A stretch of 64,000 nucleotides of DNA, taken from NCBI GenBank assembly GCA_003255025.1, contig QANY01004032.1, forward strand, positions 813,166-877,165, read 5' to 3'. Source of the DNA: Datisca glomerata. Its lineage: Eukaryota; Streptophyta; Magnoliopsida; Cucurbitales; Datiscaceae. Numbering within the stretch: position 1 is the first letter of the stretch; every line of letters begins with the position of its first letter. Under the pieces are notes generated by a model that was given only the letters and a program-made list of their open reading frames with translations, made no database searches and was not told the origin of the DNA. Of this stretch, positions 20,440 to 32,200 are shown piece after piece. The translations under genes were made by a program, and so were the position numbers.

Positions 20440-22109
20440 AAAATCCCTGGTTTGCTAATAGTGCAACATCACATCATGTGGCCAATGATCTCAACGAGCT
20501 GAACATCAATACAGATTATCAGGAGAGTGATTCAGTGGCAAATGGGAATGGTAAGCAATTACAAATTATACATACTAGTTTAACTGCTTTGCCTACTTGT
20601 CTATACCTTTTGAATTTGAAATCTATCTTTAGAGTGCCTAAAATAGCTTAAAATCAAATCAGTGTATCAAAATTTACCCAAGATAATCCCGTTTAGGTGA
20701 AATTTTACTTACAACTTTATCTTGTGAAGGACCTACACACATGGACTACCTTATTCAAAGGGAAGCTTAGAGATAGCCTTTATGAGCTCTTTACTCCTAA
20801 CAAGGGAAGAGCCTCAACAATAACATGCCAACTTCATCTACACAATGACCATAACCCATCCTTTTCTAATGTTCCTATTGTTACTATGCCTAGTTTACAT
20901 TTCAAGAAAGATCTGTCTTATACCACTTCTCAATTTTCACCTAGACTTATTTCTCATCCTGAGAATGTAACATTCAAAGTTAATCAATGCAATGTTGTTT
21001 CCCTTAATCATTCTTCAACTTTGTCTCCTTTTGTTGCACATAATAACATTAACAACAATAAAGACACTGTCTCTCTTTAGGAGCAAAAACTTGGCCATCC
21101 AACCCTAAAAATCATTAAATTGGTTCTAAACAGGCTTAATATCACACCAACTTATAAAGAACTCAGTCTTTGTCATGCTTGTCAAGCTGGAAAGAGTCAT
21201 AGGTTGCCTCATCCTACTTTTGTCACTAAAACAACTAAATCACTAGAATTTGTGCACACTGACTTTTGGGGTCCAACTCCTCTCCTTTCCCATGGTCATA
21301 AATATTATACCCTATTCATTGATGACTTCACAGCTTTTACCTGGGTCTACCCACTAAAACTGAAATCAAAAGCCCTTCTAACCTTCAAAAGTTTCAAAAT
21401 CTTTGTTGAAAACCAACTTAGCCATACTATTAAAACAATCTAATCTGATTGGGGTGGGGAGTATAAGTCATTTAGTTCCTTCTTACAGGGTTGTGGCATA
21501 TATTCTAGGCATCCTTGTCCCCACACTCACCATCAAAATGGTGTGGAATAGAGGAAGCACAAGCATCTTATTGAAACTGGTTTAAACTCTTCTGTCATAG
21601 GCCTCGATGCCAAAACTTAAACACTGGTGGTTTGCCTTCCAAATTGTTGCATATCTCATTAATAGGCTCTCGACATCTGTTCTATCCAATCACTCACCAT
21701 TCCAAAAAATTTTTGGCCACAAAACTTACTACATGTTTCTCAAAGTTTTTAGTTGCTCTTATCTTGCTTCCCCCATCTCAGACCTTTTAACAGGCACAAA
21801 ACTAGATTTTAGGTAAGCTTAATGTGTTTTCATAGGCTATTCTCCTAGTCACAAGGGATACCTCTGCCTTGACTCAACTGGAAAAATTTACATTGTCATA
21901 AATGTGGTTTTTGATAAGACATTTTTCCCTTTTAAACATAACTTCATTATAGGTTCACCATACCCTCACCCATCTATCTATCTCCTCAACACCTTTTTGG
22001 CCTGTACCATTTACAACATGTCATGCTCCTGCTCACCCTACTCAGGGTCATTAATCTCGTAATGGCTTCATCCCTGATGACTCTTAAGTAAGTAATGTAG
22101 TTCCTTATA
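20440..22109 (+). pseudogene. copia protease and integrase part of pol
   Basis: In order: a protease active-site block WFANSATSHHV near 20450, where the usual Asp of DSGA is Asn; a GAG-pre-integrase zinc region with CHACQAGKSH near 21170; and the integrase core with FVHTDFWGP, LFIDDFTAFTWVYPL and, after a frame break, QNGVE near 21535. These supply the three acidic catalytic positions. The region then runs on as the integrase C-terminus (GYSPSHKGY near 21840) until the nested Athila element interrupts it. Frame breaks near 21443, 21585 and 21816 make it inactive. Confidence 0.8.
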
Positions 22110-22114
22110 CCCTT

Positions 22115-23402
22115 TAATGAGTGTGTTTCACACTCATATTTTAAATAATCTTAATTTTTTAGTTCATTTAGATTCATTGCTTGATTTATGTTTGTTTTTA
22201 TTTTTATCTTGTAGGTTATATATTTAAATACATTTGGATTGATTTTGAAAGATTTGAAAGATAAAAATGTGGATTAAATGAGAAAATAACAGACCTTGGC
22301 ACAAGGGTTAGTGTCGCGACGTTAGGCGTAGCGGCGCTGGCCTCTCAGTGCCATAATGCTGAGCGCAGGGTGCAAGAACAGAACGCCAGCGCAGGGGCGC
22401 TGGCACGCAGCCAGCAAGAACAGAATGCCATCGCCGTGACGCTAGCACGATAAATATTTTATTTTTATCTGATTTTTGCTCTAATTTTACTCTTATCAAA
22501 CTCTTGTGTATAAATAGAATATTTTAGGATTTTTAGAGAGGGATTTTGGACATGGGAGAGGTAGAGAAAAGAGCTTTTTGGGAGAGGATATTGAGATGGA
22601 TCCAATTGGGAGATAGATCCAACTGGGAGATGGATCTCAACTTCAAATTTCTCCTTAAATCTAGTTTTTCTTTTTTTTTTCTCTGTATTCATGAATATTA
22701 TTAGGAAGTTTTCTTATTTTAGTATGTTTTAACTTTACTATCTAAGGCTACGACGTAGCCAAACCATGATTATTCTTTAATAAACATTCTAAATTTAATC
22801 GACATTTTGTTAATGTTGTTGAATATTACAATCTGTTCTTAATGCTTGTGATCGTCTAGCCAACTATTATATGATTTTAGATTTAATTCTAAGACTGAAA
22901 AGTGATGATTAAATTTACTCTTTGTTTATAACACCATTAGAATTTCATAAGTAATAGATAATTATGGAACTAGTGTAGTAATTATAATTTCTCATGCTTA
23001 ATGAGTTTCAAAATATTGAATATTGACAGAGATGTGGGATTAATATTTTTGATTCATTATTATCGATCCTTGAGAAAGATTGATAATTACATTAGAAAAA
23101 TTTACTGTCAAAATATGATAATAATTGATTGTTTAAAAATCAGAATTTAAAGCATGTTTGGTTTGGTGAAATCAGAATCCCTAGATCTTTATCTATACAA
23201 ATTTGAATTATTTATCTTTATCAAATATTAATCATTTTAGTTTAATTAAAACTCCTAACTTTTCGATATTCTCAATTAGAATTAAGGTCTAGTTTATTTG
23301 AATAACTACTATCAATGAATCCTGTGGATGATACTTTATTTTTGTAGAATTTTATTACTTGACGACGATAGTGCACGCTTGCGCTCTAAAACATTTGTAC
23401 CA
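22115..23402 (+). repeat. Athila-like left LTR, 1,288 bp
   Basis: Begins TAATGAGTGTGTTTCACAC (terminal TG changed to TA) and ends GTACCA. Holds a GC-rich block (22310-22450) with GTGTCGCGACGT and several GCGCTGGC-type repeats in otherwise AT-rich DNA, then ATAAATATTTTATTT. The right LTR has the same layout. Confidence 0.88.
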
Positions 23403-23643
23403 AGTTTTTAGCGCCGTTGCTAGAGATTGATTTTGTTTATTAATATTAGAATTACATATCCTTAATTTTACTTTGAGTCTTAATTTTTTTTATTTTTGGT
23501 TGTTTACAGTTTTGAATTTTTAGGCGTTCTCTTAGGTGTATGAGACGGCTGAAAGCAAAAATTTGATTCCTCTGAATTTAAAAATCGAGCGAACTTGTCG
23601 TCAAAATAAAAAAATGTGGAGACAAGCTTCTAAATAACCTCAA

Positions 23644-26170
23644 GAAACCATGGATGAAATTAGAGAATTATCATTAAATTGTGAACAACCAAAATAACCG
23701 AGCAATTCAGGACTATGTTATGCCAGTAGTTAATGAGGCTGGGTCTGTCATTCTATGCCTCGTTATTAATGCCAACAATTTTGAGATTAAACCAGCTACT
23801 ATTCAAATGGTGCAAGCTAATCAATTTAGTGGTTTTCCTAATAATGACCCAAATGTTCACATAACCATTTTTCTCAAAATTTGTGAGACATCCAAGTACA
23901 ATAATGTCTCAAATGATGCTATTAGGCTGAGGTTATTCCCATTTTAACTTAGGAATAAGGTTAAGAGTTGGTTGAACTCTTTTCTAGCTGGATCAATCAC
24001 TACTTGAAATAGCCTTCCTGAGAAATTTTTGGCTAAGTACTTTCCACTAGCCAAAATAGCCAAGATGAGGAATGAGATGAATACCTTTGCCCAATATGAT
24101 ATTAACTCTCTTTATGAAGCTTAGGAGATGTTTAAAGAGATGTTGAGGGGATGCCCACATCATGGACTCCCTGAATGAATACAAGTCCAAACTTTCTACA
24201 ATGGATTGGGGAATTTAACAAGAATATTAGTGGATGCAGCAGCATGGGGTGCTTTGATGGGTAAAACACACGAGGAGGCTTATGCTTCGCTTGAAAAAAT
24301 GGCTGCTAATGGCTATCAATGGCCAAGTTAGCGTAACGTATTAAGAGAGATTCATGGAGTTCATGAAGTAGATGCACTTAGCACTCTCACAACTCAAGTA
24401 GCTACGCTGTCCAAACATTTGAGTTCCTTCACCGTCAATGCTAGTGTAATTTGTTCTATACATGAAGTTTGTAACTTATGCAATGGACCTCATTCTAGTA
24501 CTGAATGCCAAGTTGGTAATCCCTTTGCTCCTTCTCAATTAGAACATGCTAAATTTGTTGAGAATTACAACATGAAGAATAACCCATTCTCCAACACCTA
24601 TAACCAAGGATGGCGAAATCACCCTAGTTTCTCGTGGAAGAATAGTCAAAATGTGATGAATCCACTAATTACCAGTTAGCTTCAATTTCAGCCTCAACAA
24701 CCTAATTTTTTTTAGAAGATGCTCTTGCCCAACTAAAATTCAATACTAATCAATTTATGGCAAGAACACATGCTACATTTCAGAGGCAAGAAACTAGTAT
24801 TCAGAGTCAAACTACATCTATTTAGAATTTAGAGCTTCAAATGGGTCAATTGTAAGAAATACTCACTCAAAGATCATAAGGTTCTCTACCGATTAATAGT
24901 GAAAGGAATCCAAATGAACAAGTAAACATCATTACCCTTTTATTGGCAAGGACTTAGTAGAATCGAAGAAAGTAAGAATTGAGGATTCTCAGCAAATTGA
25001 AGCACAAACTAAGGTTGTAGGCGATGATTTTATCGAGAACTCAGAAAAGAAGGAAGACAAGCCTAGGTCAAATCTCTTTCCTGATAATCCTCCACCTATG
25101 TCCCACCTATTCCATACCCTAAGTGGTTCCAGAAGAAGAAATCGAACAAGCAGTTTTCTAAGTTTGTTGATGTGTTTAAGAAACTACATATCAACATTTC
25201 TTTGTCGATGCTTTGGAAGAAATGCCGAGTTATGTTAAATTCAATTCATGATGAAAATTCTCACGAACATGTGAAAGCTGAGGAGTATGAGATAATGTCA
25301 CTTAGTGAGGAGTGCAATGCTATCTTGCAAAATAAATTACCCCCGAAGTTAAAGGATCCTGTAAGTTATTATATTCCATGCACCATTGGCAATTCTTATT
25401 TTGAAAAAGCTATATGTGATCTTGGGGAGAGTATTAATTTGATACATTTTTTAGTCTACAAGAAGCTAGGCCTTGGAGAAATTAAGCATGCGACGATGTC
25501 TTTACAATTAGTTTATCGTTCTATTAAATATCCACGGGAGATTATTGAGGATGTCTTGGTAAATGTGGATAAATTTATTTTCGTAGCTGATTTTATTGTT
25601 CTTCACATGGAGGAAAACTAAGAAATTCTAATTATTCTTGGTAGACCATTCTTAGCTATGAAAAGAACTCTAATTGATGTGCAAAAATGAGAACTTATTC
25701 TGAGAGTGCAAGAAGATCTAGTAATTTTTAATATTTTCAGAGCAACAAAACACCCAAATGATATGAATAATTGTTTGTGGGTGGATAGTGCAGAAGTATG
25801 TATTGAAGAAGCAATTCATACCGGTGATCCGAGGGAATCATTGGAAGCATGTCTAGTTGAGGCTATGGACAATAAAGATCCAGAGATTGTGGAGTACGTG
25901 AATTGGTTAGAAGTAACCTCACCAATATTCATTAAGAGGTCTTTCGAAGAATTGGACGAAGGTAAACCTAGACAATTACCATCTATTGAAAAACCACCAG
26001 TGTTAGATCTCCACCTTCAATTCACTTTTATGGGAGAAACATCTACTCTTCCTGTTATGATTTCTGCCTCATTAAATGATGAACAAGAAGACAAGCTTTT
26101 GAGGGTGTTAAGAGAACACAAAACGGTTCTAGGGTGGTCAAATTCTGACACAAAGGGAATTTTAAAGTCA
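23644..26170 (+). pseudogene. Athila-like gag-protease with start of reverse transcriptase
   Basis: Broken reading frames give, in order: gag blocks such as KVKSWLNS-like, KFLAKYFPLAK and MGKTHEEAYASLEKMAANGY (23950-24320); a zinc-knuckle-like CNLCNGPHSSTEC (about 24470-24510); and a retroviral-type protease region IPCTIGNSYFEKAICDLG (25370-25425) where the usual catalytic DxGA is DLGE. The following YKKLGLGEI and RSIKYPREIIEDVLV are typical of Athila. Pol then starts with QEDKLLRVLREHKTVLGW (26085-26140) and breaks off into unrelated sequence. Stops occur at several places. Reverse transcriptase core, RNase H and integrase are absent. Confidence 0.82.
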
Positions 26171-27819
26171 ACAGACAACGAGTGGAGCCATTTTTTAGAT
26201 GATCATCACGTCCGACTAAAGACATTAAAGCAAGAGCTACCGAGAGGCAACCCAATTTTATTTCCGTTATTACAATATTTGTTTATTTATTTTGTTTTTT
26301 TACTTTAAAAAAAGTAATGGATAGAATGTTTAGCGTCGCGACGCTGACCTCTCAACGCCGTGATGTCTGACCTTGGATGAATTTGGCTTAGGCACCATTT
26401 TCCCCTCATTCGGAGATGGCATGAACAATGCGGAGAATGACGAGGATGAAAGATCATCCTTATTCAAGGAAATCCTCTCTACTCACTCTTTTTACATATT
26501 TTTCTTTCCATTGAGGACAATGAAAGTTTTAAGTTTGGGGGTTGTGACTTTATTAAAAATTGAAATTTTGGCATTCTGTAGTAGACAAGACTAAAGTCTA
26601 TGATGAGATTGATTTTTAGTTATTGATAATTTTGAAAAAAAATGATGAATTTGTGTACTTGTGTATGTTTGAACCATTTATTGATTTGCATTTCACTTGA
26701 GAATCCTGGCATGTTGTGCACCTAGTTTTAAGCATTTGATTATCTTTTGTTTAGAGGAGATTTATGTGACTTAAGGAATCAAAATGATCTCACAAGAATT
26801 CTAGAACTAGTTTGATTGTTACTCGAGGTGAAACCCTAGACTACGCTACACTTAAGACATGATTTATGCAATCTTTGGACTGTTTGGGCTTTTAAAGTCA
26901 ACCTATGCATATTTGTTTCCCTAATTACCCATGTTGAGCCTAAATAGCAATTTTATTTACCACCCATGCAATTACCTAGCCTTAAAAAATCCTTCCCAAA
27001 TTATCCATTTTACTCATAGTATGTGGATGTTCTAGGAAAATACATGGAGCTATGACAATTTGGTTGGATGTGACGAGTTTTGAAAAAAAATTGATTTCAT
27101 GGCCTCCTAGACTTAACTGACTAAGCTCGAAGGAGTGTCTCAACACCCAATACCCGAAGAACAACTGTTTTGAAAGTTATTAGCTTAAAACTCATTAAGG
27201 AAATGAGAAGTTTAAAGAAATCAAATAAAAAAGTTGGTGCGGTAAATAAACCAAGACGTGGAAAGTTATTGTTTGGGGTTGTGACAAGAAAAAATGGATT
27301 AAGCTCGTTGATTCCTTGAATCTTTATGTTTCTATGGGTAAATATTGAGCCGAAATAATAACATTTATCCAACCCTAAACCCTAACCATAGATTACAAGC
27401 CTATGAAAGTCCTAATGATCCTAAGTGTTGTGGTTTGTCTACAACAAACTTAGTAATAGATTGGTTTATGGAGTTCTAATCTAGTCATAGATTAATAGAT
27501 CATCTTTTATAAAACTTGGTTGCATAAGCTCATTTAAGAATAAGAAGTTGGACGACTTAAGGCAACACACAACCACCCAGGATTTTCCATGGTAAAGTAT
27601 AAGTTGAAATTTGTGTTAGAATTCTACATGATCACAATTTAGAAGTTTTTTTTAGGTTATCACTAATTTGAAATCTCTGAGTCAAATTTAGTTAGTCAAA
27701 ACATTTCGTCTCTTGTTCCGTATTTTTTCATAATTAGAGTTTATTGTTTTCTTTTATTCGATTTTTATTTTGTTTTTGTTTTGCTCGAGGACTAGTAAAA
27801 AATTAAGTTTAAGGGTATT
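26171..27819 (+). other. Athila-like 3' non-coding region and deletion scar
   Basis: From the truncated pol to the right LTR. It contains a GTCGCGACGC block near 26333, then GAGGACAATGAAAGTTTTAA followed by GTTTGGGGG (26513-26540), as seen in Athila 3' regions, and a purine-rich AAGTTTAAGGGTATT just before the right LTR. No env-like coding region is recognisable. Confidence 0.55.
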
Positions 27820-29114
27820 TGATAGTGTGTTTCACACTTATATTTTAGATAATCTTAATTTTAATTTTGTTGGTTATTTTAGATTTATGTTAATTTTTGT
27901 TTTATATTTTAGGCTAGATATTCAAATACATTTGGATTGGTTTTGAAAGATTTAGAAGGAAAAAATGCGGATAAAACGTGAAAAGAACGGACTTGGGCAA
28001 TGTGGAGAGCGTCGTGACATTGGGCGCAAAACAGCAGGCCAGCGTCAGGGAGCTAGCATCTCAGTGCCGGGGCGTTGGCATCTCAGTGCCATAGCTTTGA
28101 ACGCTGGGTGAGAGAAAGAAACGCCAGTGTCGGGGCGTTGGCATGCGGCCTGCAAGAACAGAATGCCAGCGCCGCGATGTTGGCACAATAAATATTTTGT
28201 TTTCTCTGATTTTTACTCCAATTTTATTCTTATCAAACTCTAGTGTATAAATAGAATATTTTATGGTTTTTAAGAGGATTTTTGGATGTGGGAGAGGCAG
28301 AGAAAAGAGCTTTTTAGGAGAGGGGATGAAGACGGATCCGACTAAGAGGCACATCTCAACTTCAATTTCTTCCTTAAATCTAGTTTTTCTTCTCTTTTTA
28401 TTTATGTTTATGAATATTATTAGGATGTTGTCTTCTTTTAGTATCTAGGGCTACAACGTAACCAAACCATGATTATTCTTTAATTTTGATTCTCAATTTA
28501 ATCGATATTTTATTTATTATTGTTGAATATTATATAATCTATTATTGCTCGTGATCGTCTGGTCAACTATTGCATGATTTTGAACTTAATTCAGAGACTG
28601 AGAAGTGATGATTAAATTTGCTCTATGTTTATAACACCATTAGAATTTCATAAGTTAGAGATAATTATTGAATTAGTGTGGCAATTATAATTTTTTATGC
28701 TTAATGAGTTTCAACATATTGAATCTTGACAAAAATGTGGGATTAGTATTTTTGATTCATTATTATTGATGCTTAAGAAAGATTAATAATTACATTAGAA
28801 AAATTTACTGCCAATAATATAATAATAAACACTAATTATTTGAGATTCAGAATTTAGAGTATGTTTGGTTTGATGAAATCGGGATCCCTAGATCTTTTAT
28901 CTATTCAAATTTAAATTATTTATTTTTATCTAAGTTTAATTGGAATTTGAGTTTAATTAAAACTTCCAACTTTTCAATATTCTTAATTAGATTTAAGGTC
29001 TAGTTTATTTTTAATAATTAGCATCAATCAATCATGTGGACGATACTCTATTTTTATAAAATTTTATTACTTGACGACGATATTGTACACTTGCACTCTA
29101 GAAAATTCGTACCG
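27820..29114 (+). repeat. Athila-like right LTR, 1,295 bp
   Basis: Begins TGATAGTGTGTTTCACAC and ends GTACCG, where the left copy ends GTACCA. Similar to 22115-23402 throughout, including the GC-rich CGTCGTGACATTGGGCG block near 28010. Followed directly by the CCCTT duplication. Confidence 0.88.
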
Positions 29115-29119
29115 CCCTT

Positions 29120-30800
29120 GCTTCACCTTAGGTTTCTCCTATAAATGACACTGACCCTGCAAGTGTTCCATCTCAGTCACCTTTCCCTCTTCCCTTACCA
29201 CTTGTCACTCATATACCACCACCACCGCCACCACCTGATATAGCTGAGCCTAATACTCACCCCATACTCACTAGATGCAAAGTTTGCATCTTTAAACCAA
29301 AAGTTCTTCTCACCACCACTCACCCAATTACAGAACCTCACACAATCACATAAGCTTTAAACCATCCTCATTGGAAACAAGCAATGCTATATGAATACCA
29401 TGCTCTCCTAAAAAATGAAACTGGGTCTGTGGTTCCTACTAAGAGTATATGAATGTCATTGAGAATAAGTGGGTGTTCGAACTTAAATCAGGGACATATG
29501 GCCACTCTCATAGGTTTAAAGCTAGATTTGCGGCCATCTTTTCTCCTGCTGTCAAGCCTGTTACAGTTAGAACCATACTCACCTTGGCCTTCACCATGTA
29601 ATGGCCTCTTAGACAAATGGATGTGAATAATGCCTTACTCAATGGCACCATCTCAGAGATTATTTTTATTACTCAACCTGAGAGATTATATGATCCAAAG
29701 TTTCCTTAGCATGTGTGCAAGCTTCACAAGGCCTTCTATGGGCACAGAAAAGCCTTAAGGGCATGGTATGACAAGTTAAGGTCCATTCCCACTTAGAAAG
29801 ATTTTAAGGTCTCCTCCATCTCATACACTTCTCTGTTTATCATGCACTAGTATACCAGAACTGTGTTTCTCTTGGTATATGTTGATGATATAATCATCAC
29901 TAGAAATGAGACTCCTTACATTCTTCAGCTGATAAAATACTTGCATTCCTCATTGGCTTTGAAAGACTTAGGCACTCTTCATCATTTTCTGGGTGTTGAG
30001 GTTACCTACACTACTTAAGGGTTGCATCTTAGTCAATCTTAGTACATTACAAATTTGCTACACAAATCTCACATGGTTGGTGCCAAATCATGTCCTACAC
30101 GTGTCATCTTTTTAGGGAAGTTGTCCAAAGATGCAAGTGAACCTCTCACTCATAAGTCTTAATAAAGGAGAATGATTGGAACCTTTACAATACCTTACCA
30201 TCACTAGGCATGATATAGCCTTATGGTGAATAAACTGAGCCAATATCTTCATTATCCAACCTCCACACACTGGCAAGCTTGTAAAGGGTACAAAAAATGA
30301 TAGCATCTTGCTTATTCCAGCTCCTAATATGCAACTTCAACCATTCACATATGTTGATTGGGCAAGTTACCCTGATGATAGGAGATTCACATATGGCTAT
30401 GTTATATTTCTTGGTTCAAGCTTAGTGTCTTGGTCCTCTAAAAAGCAACATGTAATGGCAAGGTCGAGTATAGAAAGTGAATGCAGAGCTTTAGCTCATG
30501 CCGCCTCAGAATTGGCTTGGATTAACTATCTTCTCACTGAACTTGACCTTAGTTCTATCCAAAGCCGATTATCTGGTGTTATAATGAAGGAGTAGCCTCC
30601 ATAGCCTCAAATCATATTTCTTACGCCAGGACAAAATACATTGAGATTGATATCCACTTTGTTAGAGACAAGGTACTGTCCAAAGCATTAAAAGTCAGGT
30701 ACATTCCCTCTAAAGATCAGGTAGCTGATCTCTTCACCAAATCAGTGTCAGGGCACCTGTTTTACCACGTTAAATCTAATTTCCATATGAGTTCTAGCCC
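29120..30800 (+). pseudogene. copia reverse transcriptase and RNase H part of pol
   Basis: Continues the interrupted copia pol. Reverse transcriptase shows HWKQAM, a VNNALLNGTISE block, and the catalytic YVDDIIIT near 29878. Then RNase H shows YVDWASYPDDRRFTYGY and SWSSKKQHVMARSSIESE (30350-30490), followed by FTKSVSGHLF close to the polypurine tract. Stops such as those after TMxWPL and near 30017 break the frame. Joined with 20440-22109 it makes a normal copia domain order, so the interruption happened after this copia had inserted. Confidence 0.85.
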
Positions 30801-30821
30801 CAAGATCTTGAGGGAAGCTAT

Positions 30822-30970
30822 TGAGGTTACATGTACATGAAGAAGAAGAAAAATGAGCTCTAAGGATGCTTTTCTCTCTGTCTACATGCATGGATTGCAT
30901 GCTTTATCTTTCCACCTTAGCATTGTTCACATGGCCTCTAGCTCACGTGTTCAGTCTATCCAGCTCAGCT

Positions 30971-31011
<41 letters not shown>

Positions 31012-31233
31012 AGATATGATTATGTATTTATGTAAGGGAATGATTTTGTTCCCAGCGTCTAGGAGAGAGAGAGGTACTCGGGTCTCATTGGTTGCTTTGT
31101 AACTAATTGAGATTTCTTGCTTAATCTTTCTTAATCATGTTTTAGCTTTCTAGTATAATTTATCTCAATTGTATCTTTTACCTTTTGAGCTTAATGAAAT
31201 ACGTTGTCTTCTTCAATTTCGAAGAAGTTAATT
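30822..31233 (+). repeat. copia right (3') LTR with expanded CT run
   Basis: Similar to 19022-19374 but longer. Much of the difference is a (TC)n run at about 30974-31008 where the left LTR has only about 10 bp, plus about 25 bp (AGCTCACGTGTTCAGTC region) absent on the left. It follows the purine tract and starts TGAGGTTACATG. Confidence 0.8.
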
Positions 31234-31239
31234 CAACTC

Positions 31240-32200
31240 AAAGGTTTGATCAAATTGTTTATAACATTCTCTACATTGGAAAATGAGCCTCTGCTGTTAA
31301 GATTCTCTATCGTTGGGGTAATGTGTTGCTGGTGAAGTCTGACCCTACTGAGCTGAAAATTAAAGTGAAAAACCTTGATTTTTAGTTTAGCAAAATCTAG
31401 TGTGCCTAAATCTGATCAGATGGCTGAGACATGCTAAAGTGCATTCCACTGGGAATGGTCAATGACAGACAATCCCAATCTCCAATTACCATATAATTCC
31501 TTATGTTACCGAGTTGAGCTTTTAATTTTTTAGCTCAAATTAGGGATAATGATATTTGAATTTAGTACATCTTCTTTAGAAGAGTGATATGCGTACCAAT
31601 GGGCTTGCCCTTGACCACAATTGAGCTTTTAAATTGAATTACATAGATTATTTGTAATATATACATATGAATCAATATGTTCAAGATTATTAAGGAGAGC
31701 CTTGAAGTGTTCCGTCATCTCACTGGCCTTAAACCTAATGCCCTCAAAAGTCATATCTTTGTCTTTTGGGTTTTCTGAATTTGTGCAACATCCGATATAA
31801 GGAGATCATGAGATTTCAGAGCGTTACACTTTCTATCAGATACTTGGGAATACCTCTCATATCTTCTAGGCTTGGGAAAAATGATTGTCTCACCTTTGTT
31901 GAGAAGATTGCAAGCACGGTTCAAGCTTTAGAAACCAATCATCTCTTCTATGCTCATTCAATCCATTCTTCTTGCAATTCAGGGCATCTAAGCTAGCCTC
32001 TTCATGCTCCCCAAGAAAGTTATTGCTGACATTGAATCCATCCTAAGAGAATCCCTCTGCAAATGTACAACTGAGAAGTTTTCTGGTGCAAAAGTGAAGT
32101 GGAGTAATGTATGCCCGTTGCAACTGCCAAATCTTTTTGATATCTCGTCTCTAACCTTAAGTGTTATACTTGAACCAAATAGGTTTGCCATCGAAGCTTG
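31240..32200 (+). pseudogene. LINE reverse transcriptase C-terminal fragment
   Basis: Broken frames from about 31690 encode the end of a plant LINE reverse transcriptase and the linker after it: ESLEVFRHLTGLKPNALKSH, FQSVTLSIRYLGIPLISSRL, FVEKIASTVQA, then MLPKKVIADIESILRESL and SGAKVKWSNVCP. RYLGIPL is a hallmark of these proteins. Stops and frameshifts are many. Positions 31240-31410 hold VKILYRWGNVLLVKSDP-like sequence that is protein-like but unassigned. The piece has no 5' or 3' end and lies directly against the copia right LTR, so the copia may have landed beside or in it. Confidence 0.7.

Larger units (their letters stand above)
22115..29114 (+). mobile_element. Athila-like Ty3/gypsy element nested in the copia element
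   Basis: A 7.0-kb element with direct LTRs (22115-23402, 27820-29114) and a perfect 5-bp target duplication CCCTT (22110-22114, 29115-29119). After the left LTR lies a TAGCGCCGTTGCTAGAG primer site, a mutated form of the GGCGCCGTTGCC type used by Athila. Gag and protease resemble Athila, but reverse transcriptase and integrase are almost entirely missing. It would depend on other elements for movement. Confidence 0.9.
19022..31233 (+). mobile_element. Ty1/copia retrotransposon, split by an Athila-like insertion
   Basis: Two similar direct LTRs (19022-19374, 30822-31233) flank gag, protease, integrase, reverse transcriptase and RNase H in the Ty1/copia order. A primer-binding site resembling initiator-Met tRNA (TGGTATGGGAGC) follows the left LTR, and a purine tract (AGGGAAG, 30811-30817) precedes the right LTR. 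The coding region is cut between integrase and reverse transcriptase by the nested element at 22115-29114. Multiple stops make it inactive. A target duplication is not clear (TAACT versus CAACT is possible). Confidence 0.88.
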
